NCBI RefSeq assembly: GCF_003729955.1
Contig: NZ_RJTX01000004.1
Location: 682,001 to 746,000 of the forward strand
DNA from: Chryseobacterium daecheongense
GTDB taxonomy: Bacteria > Bacteroidota > Bacteroidia > Flavobacteriales > Weeksellaceae
Reading direction: 5' to 3'
Length of the DNA stretch: 64,000 nt
Positions 17,418-25,671 of this stretch are shown here, piece by piece. Below the pieces are notes generated by a model that saw nothing but the letters and a program-made list of their open reading frames with translations, did no database searches and was not told the origin of the DNA. The position numbers were made by a program, and so were the translations under genes. Position 1 is the first letter of the stretch. Every line of letters starts with the position of its first letter.

Positions 17418-17783
17418 ATGAAAAATGTTTTGTTTGCAAGCCTCATTTTGGGGATCTTATTCACGGGCTGTTCAAAAAAAGAACCGGTAAATGCAGATGT
17501 TGCCCAAGAATTAAAGCCTGACTATGATACCACGGCCATTGACTCTTTTTCCTCAGGAGCAACTTCCGTAGATATTGCAGAACAAATCCGAATGTCTTCC
17601 GTTAAATACAGGGATTCGGTAAAAGAAGCTTTACGTCTTCAAGAAGAGGAAAAGAAGCTGAAAGAAGAGCTTGAAAAAGAAAATAAGAAGAAGCTGGATG
17701 AGGAAAAGAAAAAAGCGGATGAAGAGAAGAAACAGAAAAAAGCAACGGAGACCTCAACGCCCAATGAAACCAAAACCGAATAA
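17418..17783 (+). CDS. Small lipoprotein with Lys/Glu-rich coiled-coil tail
   Basis: 121 residues. Lipoprotein signal MKNVLFASLILGILFTGC with lipobox FTGC, so Cys18 should be lipidated. Residues 73-110 are almost only K, E and D in heptads, a predicted single alpha helix or coiled coil, ending in a Thr/Pro tail. No family recognised. Five bases after the EEP paralogue. Confidence 0.7.
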   Translation: MKNVLFASLILGILFTGCSKKEPVNADVAQELKPDYDTTAIDSFSSGATSVDIAEQIRMSSVKYRDSVKEALRLQEEEKKLKEELEKENKKKLDEEKKKADEEKKQKKATETSTPNETKTE

Positions 17784-17813
17784 AGATTTTTATTAACCTA
17801 AAAATTATAGAAT

Positions 17814-18185
17814 ATGAAAAAACACATTGTAACCGCACTTATGTTTTCAGCATTAGCTGTATCCTGTACTAAAACAACAAAAACCGAAAAGGTGGAAAAC
17901 CCGGACGGCTCTGTTACAACAACTACTACAACGACCACAAATGCAGATATAGTAGATACCTCAAAGATCAATCAGGCGAAAGAAAATGTAAAGATAAAAG
18001 TGGATGAGGCAGGAAATAAAATAGACAATGCCGCTCAGAAAACAAAAGAAGATCTTAATCAGGCTGGTAAAGATATCAAGGCAGGAGCAAAAGAAGTAGG
18101 GAGTGATATAAAAGATGCCGCTGCAAAAGGAGCTGAAAAAGTAGAAGAAGGCGCTAAAAAATTAAAAGAAGATCTAAAAAAATAG
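17814..18185 (+). CDS. Small lipoprotein with amphipathic repeats
   Basis: 123 residues. Signal MKKHIVTALMFSALAVSC with lipobox AVSC, then a PDGS turn and an eight-Thr run near residues 35-42. Residues 55-123 are an Ala/Lys/Asp/Glu helix with 11-residue repeats (units such as KENVKIKVDEAGNKIDNAA and KDIKAGAKEVGSDIKDAA), similar in style to apolipophorin- or LEA-like stress proteins. Function unknown. It ends in a strong terminator shared with the opposite gene. Confidence 0.7.
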   Translation: MKKHIVTALMFSALAVSCTKTTKTEKVENPDGSVTTTTTTTTNADIVDTSKINQAKENVKIKVDEAGNKIDNAAQKTKEDLNQAGKDIKAGAKEVGSDIKDAAAKGAEKVEEGAKKLKEDLKK

Positions 18186-18190
18186 GAATA

Positions 18191-18220
18191 AAAAAGCCGC
18201 AGATAATTCTGCGGCTTTTT
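18191..18220. terminator. Bidirectional terminator
   Basis: 13-bp perfect stem (AAAAAGCCGCAGA and complement) with loop TAAT between converging genes; flanked by A- and T-runs, so it works both ways. Confidence 0.92.
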
Positions 18221-19734
18221 TATTTGTTTAATTCCAATAGAGGGTCTATATATTCTCTGTCATTGCTTAATCTCGGAACTTTATTCTGACCACCGAGTTT
18301 TCCCTTAGATTCCAGCCAGTTGTAAAATAAATTTGGCTTGGCGATATGAACAATCGGTCTTTTCAGCGTCATATTGTTATATCTTTTTGCTTCATAATCG
18401 GAATTGATGGTTTTCAGATGCTGATCAAAAGCATCAATAAAACGTTCCAGATCATCAGGATTCTGACTGAATTCAAAAATCCATTCGTGAGCTCCTCCCT
18501 CATTATCTTTCATAAAAACAGGCGCTCCTGTAAAATCTGTTATAGAAGCTCCGGTTGCTTCACAAGCTTTTGAAAGAGCGGATTCTACGTTGGTGATCAT
18601 CAATTCTTCCCCAAAAGCGTTAATATAGTGTTTCGTTCTTCCCGTGATTTTAATTCTGAAAGGATTCGTTGAGGTGAATACAACAGTGTCTCCGATCAGG
18701 TATCGCCATAATCCGCCATTGGTCGTAATAACCATAGCATAGTTTTTTCCCACTTCCACATCCTCGATATTGACCACTTTCGGGTGGGCAAAATGAAACT
18801 GATCCATCGGGATGAATTCATAAAAAATACCATAATCGAGCATCAGAAGCATTTCATCACTGTCTGATCTGTCCTGAATGCCGAAAAAACCTTCAGAAGC
18901 ATTATAGATCTCATAATAATTGATGTTTTTCCCGATAATCTGTCTGTATTGTTCTCTGTATGGTTTAAAACTGATTCCGCCATGGAAAAAAACTTCAAGG
19001 TTAGGCCACAATTCAGAAATGTTTTTGATACCGGTTTCCTTTACAATTCTTTGTAAAAGGACCATCATCCAGCTTGGAACTCCCAAAATACTTCCTACAT
19101 CCTCATTTTTAACTTCTGAGACGATCGCCTGCAATTTGCTTTCCCATTCAGACATCAGGGAGACTTTTTTACTGGGAGTGGTGGTAATCTCTACCCAGAA
19201 AGGGAGATTATCGATCAAAATAGCGGACAAATCTCCAAACTTTGTGTTGAAATCGGCATACAATTCGGAGCTTCCGCCTAAACGAAGATTTTTATTAGTG
19301 AAAAGCTGGTTTTCCGGATGGTTGTTGGCATAAATGGAAACCATATCCTTTCCTGCTTTCATATGGCAATATTCAAGGCTTTCGGCGGAAATAGGAATGA
19401 ATTTGCTCTTCGCATTGGTGGTTCCTGAAGACTTGGCAAAATGCTTGATATAACCGGGCCAGCTTACATCTTTCTGTCCTTGTCTGGCTTTCTCTATATA
19501 AGGCTCAAAATCTTCATAGGTAACGATGGGAACTTTGCTTTTAAAGTCCTGGTAGCTGGAAATGGAGCTAAAACCGTATTTTCTGCCATATTCCGTGTCT
19601 TCAGCGTGAAACAACTGGGAAAACAGGATGCCTTTCTGCGTTTCTACAGGATGATTCATGAAATTCTGTATCTGATCTATCCTTTGGCGGATAAACCAAT
19701 TGACCACAGTATTGAAAAGTGCTTTCGTTGCCAT
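18220..19734 (-). CDS. GH3 auxin-responsive promoter family protein (acyl-amido synthetase fold)
   Basis: 504 residues from ATG 19734 (a TTG two codons upstream is less likely). GH3 proteins adenylate carboxylic acids and couple them to amino acids. The three nucleotide motifs are visible: SSGTTNAKSK (102-111), YNASEGFFGIQ and YLIGDTVVFT. The C-terminal lid domain follows (KITGRTKHYINAFGEELM). The bacterial substrate is not known; nothing nearby suggests a pathway. The -7 box lies only four bases upstream of the ATG. Confidence 0.9.
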   Translation of the reverse strand: MATKALFNTVVNWFIRQRIDQIQNFMNHPVETQKGILFSQLFHAEDTEYGRKYGFSSISSYQDFKSKVPIVTYEDFEPYIEKARQGQKDVSWPGYIKHFAKSSGTTNAKSKFIPISAESLEYCHMKAGKDMVSIYANNHPENQLFTNKNLRLGGSSELYADFNTKFGDLSAILIDNLPFWVEITTTPSKKVSLMSEWESKLQAIVSEVKNEDVGSILGVPSWMMVLLQRIVKETGIKNISELWPNLEVFFHGGISFKPYREQYRQIIGKNINYYEIYNASEGFFGIQDRSDSDEMLLMLDYGIFYEFIPMDQFHFAHPKVVNIEDVEVGKNYAMVITTNGGLWRYLIGDTVVFTSTNPFRIKITGRTKHYINAFGEELMITNVESALSKACEATGASITDFTGAPVFMKDNEGGAHEWIFEFSQNPDDLERFIDAFDQHLKTINSDYEAKRYNNMTLKRPIVHIAKPNLFYNWLESKGKLGGQNKVPRLSNDREYIDPLLELNK

Positions 19735-19737
19735 TTT

Positions 19738-19745
19738 CAAATATA
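19738..19745 (-). promoter_or_regulatory. -7 box TATATTTG, nearly leaderless (GH3 gene)
   Basis: Exact TAnnTTTG on the minus strand, three bases from ATG 19734. If used, transcription would start at or next to the start codon. Confidence 0.45.
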
Positions 19746-19789
19746 ATGATATTTGACTTTTTAAAGAAAAATTTACCGTTGATAAATAA

Positions 19790-19820
19790 AAAAACCGTTA
19801 CAATATGGTAACGGTTTTTT
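19790..19820 (-). terminator. Terminator of the bacilliredoxin gene
   Basis: ACCGTTAC (19794-19801) pairs with GTAACGGT (19808-19815), loop AATATG, extended by A-T pairs on both sides. Confidence 0.85.
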
Positions 19821-19837
19821 GTTAAGGATATTATTTC

Positions 19838-20248
19838 TTAGCAATATTCATCATAAGCAGCCTGAAGATTAGCAGCAATTGCTCCTGCAGGGTTTCCTTC
19901 GATATGATGTCTTTCCAGCATGTGAACCAATTCTCCATCTTTGAAAAGGGCTACACATGGTGAGCTTGGAGGGAATGGAGCCAAATGCTTTCTTGCTTCC
20001 ACAACGGCTTCTGTATCAAATCCTGCAAAAACAGTGGTTAAATGATCAGGCTTTTTATCTCCGGTCAAAGAGTAGATTACTCCTGGTCTTGCTGCTCCGG
20101 CAGCACATCCGCAAACGGAGTTGATCACTAATAGAGTTGTTCCTGATTGTTTTAGAGCTTCCTCCACCTGTGCTGGTGTTGTTAAATCTTCGAAGCCTTT
20201 ATCTGTAAGTTCAGCCTTCATCGGCATTACTAAATCTGTTGGATACAT
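19838..20248 (-). CDS. BrxA/BrxB-family bacilliredoxin
   Basis: 136 residues, thioredoxin-like fold. The CGC redox motif is in VINSVCGCAAGAARPG, the family hallmark; the remaining family features (AFPPSSPCVALFKDGELVHMLERHHIEG-like strand, C-terminal YCxxY end) are also present. In Bacillus these proteins remove bacillithiol from proteins; whether this organism makes bacillithiol or another thiol is not shown here. Stand-alone gene with its own promoter and terminator. Confidence 0.92.
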   Translation of the reverse strand: MYPTDLVMPMKAELTDKGFEDLTTPAQVEEALKQSGTTLLVINSVCGCAAGAARPGVIYSLTGDKKPDHLTTVFAGFDTEAVVEARKHLAPFPPSSPCVALFKDGELVHMLERHHIEGNPAGAIAANLQAAYDEYC

Positions 20249-20271
20249 TTTTTGCTTTTTTTAAATCTTGA

Positions 20272-20302
20272 CAAAGTTAATCAATTATTTACTTTTCTTC
20301 AA
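20272..20302 (-). promoter_or_regulatory. Promoter of the bacilliredoxin gene
   Basis: On the minus strand: TTG (20302-20300), 20-base spacer, TAACTTTG (20279-20272). It matches TTG-N17-23-TAnnTTTG, 24 bases before the ATG. Confidence 0.65.
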
Positions 20303-20525
20303 TTTATAAAAACTATCGGCTTTATTTTGGAAATGAAATGAAAAACAGGCTTGAATATCAATATGCTATGTATAATTAAAATATTTTATGATAAAATTAT
20401 GAATAACCGAAAAAAAATGTTAAATTTGAAATGATTCTAAAAGCAAATAACCACGGAAAAAAACTATTCAACGTTTCCCTCAGATTAGATAGAGAGTTTA
20501 TTTGAAATCTCTGTACACAAAAAAT

Positions 20526-20554
20526 GAAGCCCGGAACTATTAGTTTCGGGCTTC
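20526..20554 (-). terminator. Terminator downstream of yqeY
   Basis: GAAGCCCGGAACT pairs with AGTTTCGGGCTTC (one G-T), loop ATT. On the minus strand it is followed by six T in CATTTTTTG, so it terminates the leftward gene; the plus-strand T-tract is weak. Confidence 0.75.
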
Positions 20555-20596
20555 TTTAATCAAATCGATATGCAAAGGTTGAATATCCGTGGTTGT

Positions 20597-20657
20597 GGTT
20601 CGGGATTCGGGTAATTGAGGTCCGAGAGGATCTCGGAACCCGTAACTCGGTCCCTCG
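20597..20657. repeat. Heptad-period repeat with inverted halves (GRTTCGG / AWCYCGn)
   Basis: Left half has 7-mers GGTTCGG, GATTCGG and AGGTCCG; right half has ATCTCGG, AACCCGT and AACTCGG, whose word is the reverse complement of the left word. The element ends at the yqeY stop codon. Confidence 0.55.
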
Positions 20658-20658
20658 A

Positions 20659-21105
20659 TTATGATAGCAGTTTTTTAGCCATTTCGGAAATACTTTTTCC
20701 GTCCGACTTTCCTGCTAATGTTTTGGAAGCGATCCCCATTACTTTTCCCAGGTCTTTCAGGGAATCAGATGCGGTCTCTCCGATAATTTTTCTAATTTCA
20801 AGCTCCAGTTCCTGCGGAGTAAGCTGTTTGGGTAGAAATTGCTCTATGATTTTCATCTGGGCTTCTTCCACTTCAGCAAGATCCTGTCTTCCCTGCGCAG
20901 TAAACTGTTCGTAAGAATCTTTACGCTGCTTGATCATTCTTTGTACAATAGCAATTTCCTGCTCTGCTGAAACTTCTGCTCCCTTAACTTCGGTTTTCAA
21001 GAGTAAGATTTGAGATTTTACAGCACGAAGAGAGTCCAATGCAACTTTATTCTTCTCTTTCATGGCTGTTTTTATAGCTTCGTTGATGGTATTTTCTAAG
21101 CTCAT
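20659..21105 (-). CDS. GatB/YqeY domain protein
   Basis: 148 residues from ATG 21105 (MSLENTINEAIKTAMKEKNK); a TTG three codons upstream is less likely. All-helical YqeY domain, related to the tail of GatB and able to bind tRNA in that setting. Signature pieces are DSLRAVKSQIL, IVQRMIKQRKDSYEQF, and IEQFLPKQLTPQELE. Lies downstream of ftsZ on the same strand, separated by an octamer-period repeat. Confidence 0.9.
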   Translation of the reverse strand: MSLENTINEAIKTAMKEKNKVALDSLRAVKSQILLLKTEVKGAEVSAEQEIAIVQRMIKQRKDSYEQFTAQGRQDLAEVEEAQMKIIEQFLPKQLTPQELELEIRKIIGETASDSLKDLGKVMGIASKTLAGKSDGKSISEMAKKLLS

Positions 21106-21122
21106 AGTATTCAATTTGTACT

Positions 21123-21209
21123 TACGTAAAACGTATTAATGTATTAACGATTAAATCAGTAAAATAAGTACTTAAGATCATTAATACATTTTACATTCAT
21201 ACGTTTAAT
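21123..21209. repeat. Octamer-period repeat, inverted halves
   Basis: 8-mers such as ACGTATTA and ATGTATTA on the left are mirrored by TAATACAT-type words on the right. AATGTATTAA (21138-21147) and TTAATACATT (21181-21190) are perfect arms. It fills the ftsZ-yqeY spacer up to the ftsZ stop. Confidence 0.5.
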
Positions 21210-23129
21210 TTAGTCAACATCTTTATTTAAAAATCTGTTTTCTCTGATCTGCATAGAACCATTGTTTTCAGATAAGTATGTATTAATACTTTGGTCTGAA
21301 GCGTTGGTTCCGTCAATAGAAATATTTTTTCTTTTGAATGCCGGAACAGATTCAAATTCATTCACACTGTCAAAACTTTGGTAACGTGAGTTGAATTCTT
21401 TAAGTTTATTTCTTCTCTCCATGACCTTATCCTGGTCAACCGTTTTATTCACAAAAGTGAATTCACTTTCTGCTGGTTTTGGAGCTTCAGTTTCTGTTTT
21501 GTTTTCAAAAACCGGTTTTTCTTCCACTTTTGGTTCTTCTTTTACCGGTTGTTGAAAGAAGCTCTCTGTTCTCTGAACCGGTTCTTCAACTACAGGAGCA
21601 GGAGTGGTAAACTCAGCTTTAGGCTGCCCGAAATCTGCTTTTGGCTCATTGATAGGCTCATTTACAAAGAAGCTGAATTCAATAGGTTTCTCTTCTTCAT
21701 AAGAACTTTGGAAAGTGTCCGTTGCTGGTTCTTCCTTTTTGTCTTCAGTTTCGAATGAAAAAGATTGAATTTCTAAATCAGCTGTATCTTCTCCTTCTTC
21801 CTCATCAAAAGAGAATAGATTGAAGGCTTCCTGTTGAGGTTCTTCTTCATTTCTCCAGCTTTGTACCGGGCTGTCTAGTGTATCTTCCTCTCTATCAAAG
21901 AATTTGATTTCTGTGGTAACCTCTTCTTCCTCAACAATCATTTTTTTTTCAGTAGACGTCACCTTGAACTGTGGCGTTTCCTGCTCCTCATCATCTAATC
22001 TGAAAAGATTTTTTCCTCCGAAATCATGTGTAGGCTCAGAAGCAACTTCTCTTTCTTCTCTTGTTTTGAAAGGCGAAGCTTTTGGGGTTTCCAAAGCATC
22101 ATTCAAACCGATTCTGATTTTCTCTGTTGGGCCGGAAAATTTTTGATTGTCATTGGAAAAACCTGTAGCAATAACAAGTACGCTTACAGAGTCTCCTAAT
22201 TCTTCATCGGAACCTACCCCGAAAATGATATCCGCAGTGTTTCCTGCTTCTTTCTGGATGTGATCCATGATAATACCGATCTCATCCATGGTAACTTCTT
22301 CCGCACCACTTCTGATTAACAATAGTACGTTTTTAGCACCGGTAATTTTGTTATCATTCAACAATGGAGAGTCTAATGCCTTTTTAACTGCTTCTTCAGC
22401 TTTATTTTCGCCTGAAGCTGTTCCTGTAGACATTAAAGCTGTTCCTGAGTTCTGAAGTACAGATTTAGCATCTCTAAAGTCGATGTTTACATCAAAGTAA
22501 CCTGTAATAACTTCTGCCATTCCTTTTGCAGCGTTAGTTAAGACTTCATCGGCTTTTGAGAATCCCTGCTTGAATCCAAGGTTCCCGAATTGCTGTCTCA
22601 GTTTGTCATTATTGATGACGATTAATGAATCGACATTATTTCTTAATTTATCAAGACCGTTCTCAGCCTGTTCCAATCTTCTTTTTCCTTCGAAGCTGAA
22701 AGGAACGGTAACAATACCAACGGTAAGGATTCCCATGTCTTTCGCTACTTTGGCAATCACAGGTGCAGCACCGGTCCCGGTTCCACCGCCCATTCCGGCC
22801 GTAATGAAAACCATTTTGGTGTTTTGTCCCATCGCAGCTTTGATCTCTTCGATGCTTTCAATCGCTGATTTTTCTCCTACTTCAGGATCAGCTCCAGCCC
22901 CAAGACCTTCTGTAATAGAAGTTCCCAACTGAACTTTATTAGAGACCGGGTTATTATCCAGGGTTTGGGCATCCGTATTACAAATAACGAAGTCAACCCC
23001 GTGAATTCCTTTTTCGTACATGTGCTTTAGGGCGTTGTTACCACCGCCACCAACACCAATTACTTTTATGATAGATGAATTTCCTTTTGGCAAATCAAAT
23101 GAAAACCCTTGTGTTCCTATATTTTCCAT
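21210..23129 (-). CDS. ftsZ: Cell division protein FtsZ with long C-terminal region
   Basis: Tubulin-like GTPase that forms the division ring. 639 residues against about 380-400 in most bacteria. The GTPase core is standard: GVGGGGNNA, NTDAQTL, GGGTGTG (114-120) and T7-loop VNIDFRDAK (about 213-221). From about 335 to 560 there is an acidic Glu/Pro-rich linker. VPAFKRKNISI (595-605) resembles the conserved C-terminal peptide that binds FtsA, but here a further 34-residue tail follows it. Last gene of the dcw run before yqeY. Confidence 0.97.
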   Translation of the reverse strand: MENIGTQGFSFDLPKGNSSIIKVIGVGGGGNNALKHMYEKGIHGVDFVICNTDAQTLDNNPVSNKVQLGTSITEGLGAGADPEVGEKSAIESIEEIKAAMGQNTKMVFITAGMGGGTGTGAAPVIAKVAKDMGILTVGIVTVPFSFEGKRRLEQAENGLDKLRNNVDSLIVINNDKLRQQFGNLGFKQGFSKADEVLTNAAKGMAEVITGYFDVNIDFRDAKSVLQNSGTALMSTGTASGENKAEEAVKKALDSPLLNDNKITGAKNVLLLIRSGAEEVTMDEIGIIMDHIQKEAGNTADIIFGVGSDEELGDSVSVLVIATGFSNDNQKFSGPTEKIRIGLNDALETPKASPFKTREEREVASEPTHDFGGKNLFRLDDEEQETPQFKVTSTEKKMIVEEEEVTTEIKFFDREEDTLDSPVQSWRNEEEPQQEAFNLFSFDEEEGEDTADLEIQSFSFETEDKKEEPATDTFQSSYEEEKPIEFSFFVNEPINEPKADFGQPKAEFTTPAPVVEEPVQRTESFFQQPVKEEPKVEEKPVFENKTETEAPKPAESEFTFVNKTVDQDKVMERRNKLKEFNSRYQSFDSVNEFESVPAFKRKNISIDGTNASDQSINTYLSENNGSMQIRENRFLNKDVD

Positions 23130-23147
23130 AATTATAATTTTTATAAT

Positions 23148-23203
23148 TGATTATTGATTCATGATAGTTGATACATCATTTATCGCTTATCATTCATCAT
23201 TCA
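23148..23203. repeat. Heptad-period repeat, 4+4 inverted (TGATnnn / TCATnnn)
   Basis: Exactly eight 7-mers (56 bp): four beginning TGAT, then four beginning TCAT or TCGC. It lies between ftsZ and ftsA. It shares TATCGCTTATCATT (23181-23194) with the spacer at 36511-36524. Confidence 0.7.
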
Positions 23204-23208
23204 TATTT

Positions 23209-24585
23209 TTATTCTACTTCTTCAAAGAATTTTTTAACTTTTTCCATAAGCGACTGCCCGAAAGTCAATCTTGCCGCTTTTTTGTTGTCATGCTGTTCGT
23301 TTACGATTTCCTGTTCCTGAACCGGAGCTTGCTGGGTAACCGTATTGGTATCCGCTGTGGCTACAGTTTCAGGTTGAGATTTTTCCTGAACGGGTTCTTC
23401 AACTTCCAATACCTGTTTTTTGTCTCTGATCTTTAAACTTTCCATCAGTAACCCGATAGATGTTGCAAATTCAGGACCTTTCAGATACTGGTTTTTATCG
23501 TTGGCAACATATTCGTTGGCAAAACCGATTCTACTGTCGAAACCTGTTGTATAGTTAGCAAGCTGACGAAGGTGTTTCAGGTTAGAACCCCCACCTGTCA
23601 AAACAATTCCAGCGATCAGCTTTTTCTTTTGTTCGAAAGCACCGTAAGCTTTTAATTCTGTGTTCACCATTTCCAGGATTTCCTCTACTCTTGCGTTGAT
23701 GATCTGTGCCAGAGTTTTAAGGGAAATTTCCTTATCCGGTCTTCCATGAAGCCCCGGAATGGTAACAAATGTGCTGTCTTTTTCCAGCTCCGGAACTGCG
23801 GAACCGAATTTTACCTTCAACTGTTCTGCATGTTTCTCTATAATGGAACAGCCTTCTTTGATATCTTCAGTAATAATTCCTCCTCCGTAAGGAATCACAC
23901 AGGTATGACGGATGATATTGTCTTTAAAAATAGCAATATCAGTAGTACCCCCACCAATGTCTACTATAGCAACTCCGGCTTCTTTTTCTTCTTTGGTAAG
24001 AACAGCTTCGGAAGAGGCTAATGGTTCTAAGGTTAGAGCTTCCATTTCCAATCCGGCTTCTCTTACGCATCTTGCGATGTTTCGGATACTGCCCATTTGC
24101 CCAACAACTACGTGGAAGTTAGCTTCTAAACGTTTTCCGTGCATACCGATAGGCTCCTGGATCTCTCCTTCGGAGTCTACCTTATATTCCTGAGGAAGAA
24201 CATGGATAATTTCTTCTCCGGGAAGCATTACCAGCTTTTTTACCTGGTCTTTTAATGCTTCAATGTCATCATCTGTAATAAATTTATCCGGGTTTTCACG
24301 CATAATATAATCAGAGTGTTGCAGTGAACGGATATGTTTTCCTGCAATACCTACCGTAACTTTACGGATAGGAACTCCAGCGCTTGACTGTGCTTCAGCC
24401 ACAGCAGCTTTGATTGAATTAATGGTTTGCGAAATATTATTCACAATACCTTTGTGAACCCCAAGACTTTTGGCCTTCCCTACACCGAGAATTTCTATTT
24501 TCCCGTGTGCATTCCTCCTTCCGACAATCGCGACAATCTTTGTTGTCCCAATGTCCAGACCTACTGAATACTCTTGATTTTCCAT
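23209..24585 (-). CDS. ftsA: Cell division protein FtsA
   Basis: Actin-like protein that tethers FtsZ to the membrane. 458 residues. Motifs: phosphate-1 VGLDIGTTKIVAIVG at the start, phosphate-2 VAIVDIGGGTTDIAIF, adenosine GIVLTGGGSNLKHL. A linker of about 50 residues (Gln/Val/Glu-rich) leads to an amphipathic C-terminal helix SLMEKVKKFFEE, the membrane-targeting sequence. It sits between ftsQ and ftsZ as expected. Confidence 0.96.
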   Translation of the reverse strand: MENQEYSVGLDIGTTKIVAIVGRRNAHGKIEILGVGKAKSLGVHKGIVNNISQTINSIKAAVAEAQSSAGVPIRKVTVGIAGKHIRSLQHSDYIMRENPDKFITDDDIEALKDQVKKLVMLPGEEIIHVLPQEYKVDSEGEIQEPIGMHGKRLEANFHVVVGQMGSIRNIARCVREAGLEMEALTLEPLASSEAVLTKEEKEAGVAIVDIGGGTTDIAIFKDNIIRHTCVIPYGGGIITEDIKEGCSIIEKHAEQLKVKFGSAVPELEKDSTFVTIPGLHGRPDKEISLKTLAQIINARVEEILEMVNTELKAYGAFEQKKKLIAGIVLTGGGSNLKHLRQLANYTTGFDSRIGFANEYVANDKNQYLKGPEFATSIGLLMESLKIRDKKQVLEVEEPVQEKSQPETVATADTNTVTQQAPVQEQEIVNEQHDNKKAARLTFGQSLMEKVKKFFEEVE

Positions 24586-24604
24586 TGTATAACGATTTGA
24601 TTTT

Positions 24605-25585
24605 TTATTCTATTTTAATTTTTGCTTTCGGCTTTGCGGCCGGTTTTTTATCACTTGTTTTTGTTTCTTTTGGTTTGGAAGCCGTTTTAGGCTTTGTATT
24701 TTCTTTTGGCTTCGAAGAAGAAGTTGCTTTTTTAGGAGTAACCGTTTTCTTTACCTCTGCCGGCTTAGGTTTGGTTTCTGTTTTCTTAACCATTGCCGGA
24801 GCCGATGCTGTTGCAGCTAATTCTTTGTGTCCTGCTTTTAAAATACTGTCGTTTTCTTTAAAATAAGGATTTAAAGTGGTGACAATCTGGTTCTGGTATT
24901 TCACAGAGACCATGCTGTACTTTTGAGGGTCCTGGAACACAAGATATTTCTCTACAAATTCCTTGAAGCCTTTTACTTTAAATTCAATATTGTCTAAATC
25001 TCCAATCTCCACTTTATAGTTACCTTCACTTGTAAGGAGATTGTAATCATCTTTATCTTTTGAAATCCCAATGAAATATTTTTTGCTGAAATCATCCTTG
25101 TCAATTTTTTCAACCAATTCAGCCAGTTTTTCATACTCAGCCGGCTTTACATCACCGGTTACCAACATGCATGGATGTGAATAGGTTTTCGAAATCGGGA
25201 ATTCTATTCCTTTTGCGTCTACGTAGAAATCCTTTCCGTTTTTGTTTAATCTGAAAACAGGGACTCTTTGCTTAATATCCAAATTGAGTTTTCCGTTCAG
25301 GTTCAAATAGACATTGGCACTGTCAACCGCAGGAAGTGCATTGATCTTCTTTTCCAGAACAGGAATATTCAGATCGCCTACTTTTCCGGAAGGGTTTTCT
25401 TTCTTTACAATTTCCTTGATGTCTTTCTCATCAATGAAATACACTGGCGTTTTTTCATTCATTTTTACAGAAATCTTATTATCCGTAATCTTCTGGCCAC
25501 TGAATCTCTTCAACGAGAAGCTCAGCAGAAATCCTAGAATGATTACTGTGATAACAATTTTTAATATTCTGTATTTATTTTTCAT
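24605..25585 (-). CDS. ftsQ: Cell division protein FtsQ
   Basis: 326 residues. Short cytoplasmic tail, one membrane helix (about 10-27), POTRA region (ISVKMNEKTPVYFIDEKDIKEIV), then the FtsQ beta domain ending near SMVSVKYQNQIVTTLNP. Residues 265-326 form a Lys/Pro/Thr-rich, strongly basic tail (KPKPAEVKKTVTPKK and similar), beyond the usual family end. In the dcw order murC-ftsQ-ftsA. Identity rests on topology and position because FtsQ sequences diverge widely. Confidence 0.88.
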   Translation of the reverse strand: MKNKYRILKIVITVIILGFLLSFSLKRFSGQKITDNKISVKMNEKTPVYFIDEKDIKEIVKKENPSGKVGDLNIPVLEKKINALPAVDSANVYLNLNGKLNLDIKQRVPVFRLNKNGKDFYVDAKGIEFPISKTYSHPCMLVTGDVKPAEYEKLAELVEKIDKDDFSKKYFIGISKDKDDYNLLTSEGNYKVEIGDLDNIEFKVKGFKEFVEKYLVFQDPQKYSMVSVKYQNQIVTTLNPYFKENDSILKAGHKELAATASAPAMVKKTETKPKPAEVKKTVTPKKATSSSKPKENTKPKTASKPKETKTSDKKPAAKPKAKIKIE

Positions 25586-25588
25586 ATT

Positions 25589-25671
25589 TTTTTGTATTCA
25601 TGTACTGATATATAATGTATTCATGAATTTTATCTCACGCATACGTTATTACATTACTACTTTTTACATTT
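25589..25671. repeat. Spacer repeat bounded by TTTTTGTATTCATG and ACTTTTTACATTT
   Basis: The murC-ftsQ spacer begins and ends with words also found at both ends of the ftsW-murD spacer (29873-29943). Interior has octamer-like words (GTATTCAT twice). It runs into the murC stop. Confidence 0.55.

Larger units (their letters stand above)
20249..20658. other. 410-bp intergenic region
   Basis: Holds the bacilliredoxin promoter (20272-20302), an AT-rich stretch, a -7-like box followed by a 24-codon reading frame (20421-20505), the yqeY terminator (20526-20554) and a heptad-period repeat (20597-20657). No longer gene is seen. Confidence 0.7.

Noticed and set aside
21549..23436. Plus-strand frames opposite ftsZ and ftsA
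   Set aside because: Antisense frames produced by the AT-rich, Glu-rich coding strand; no family match or start context.
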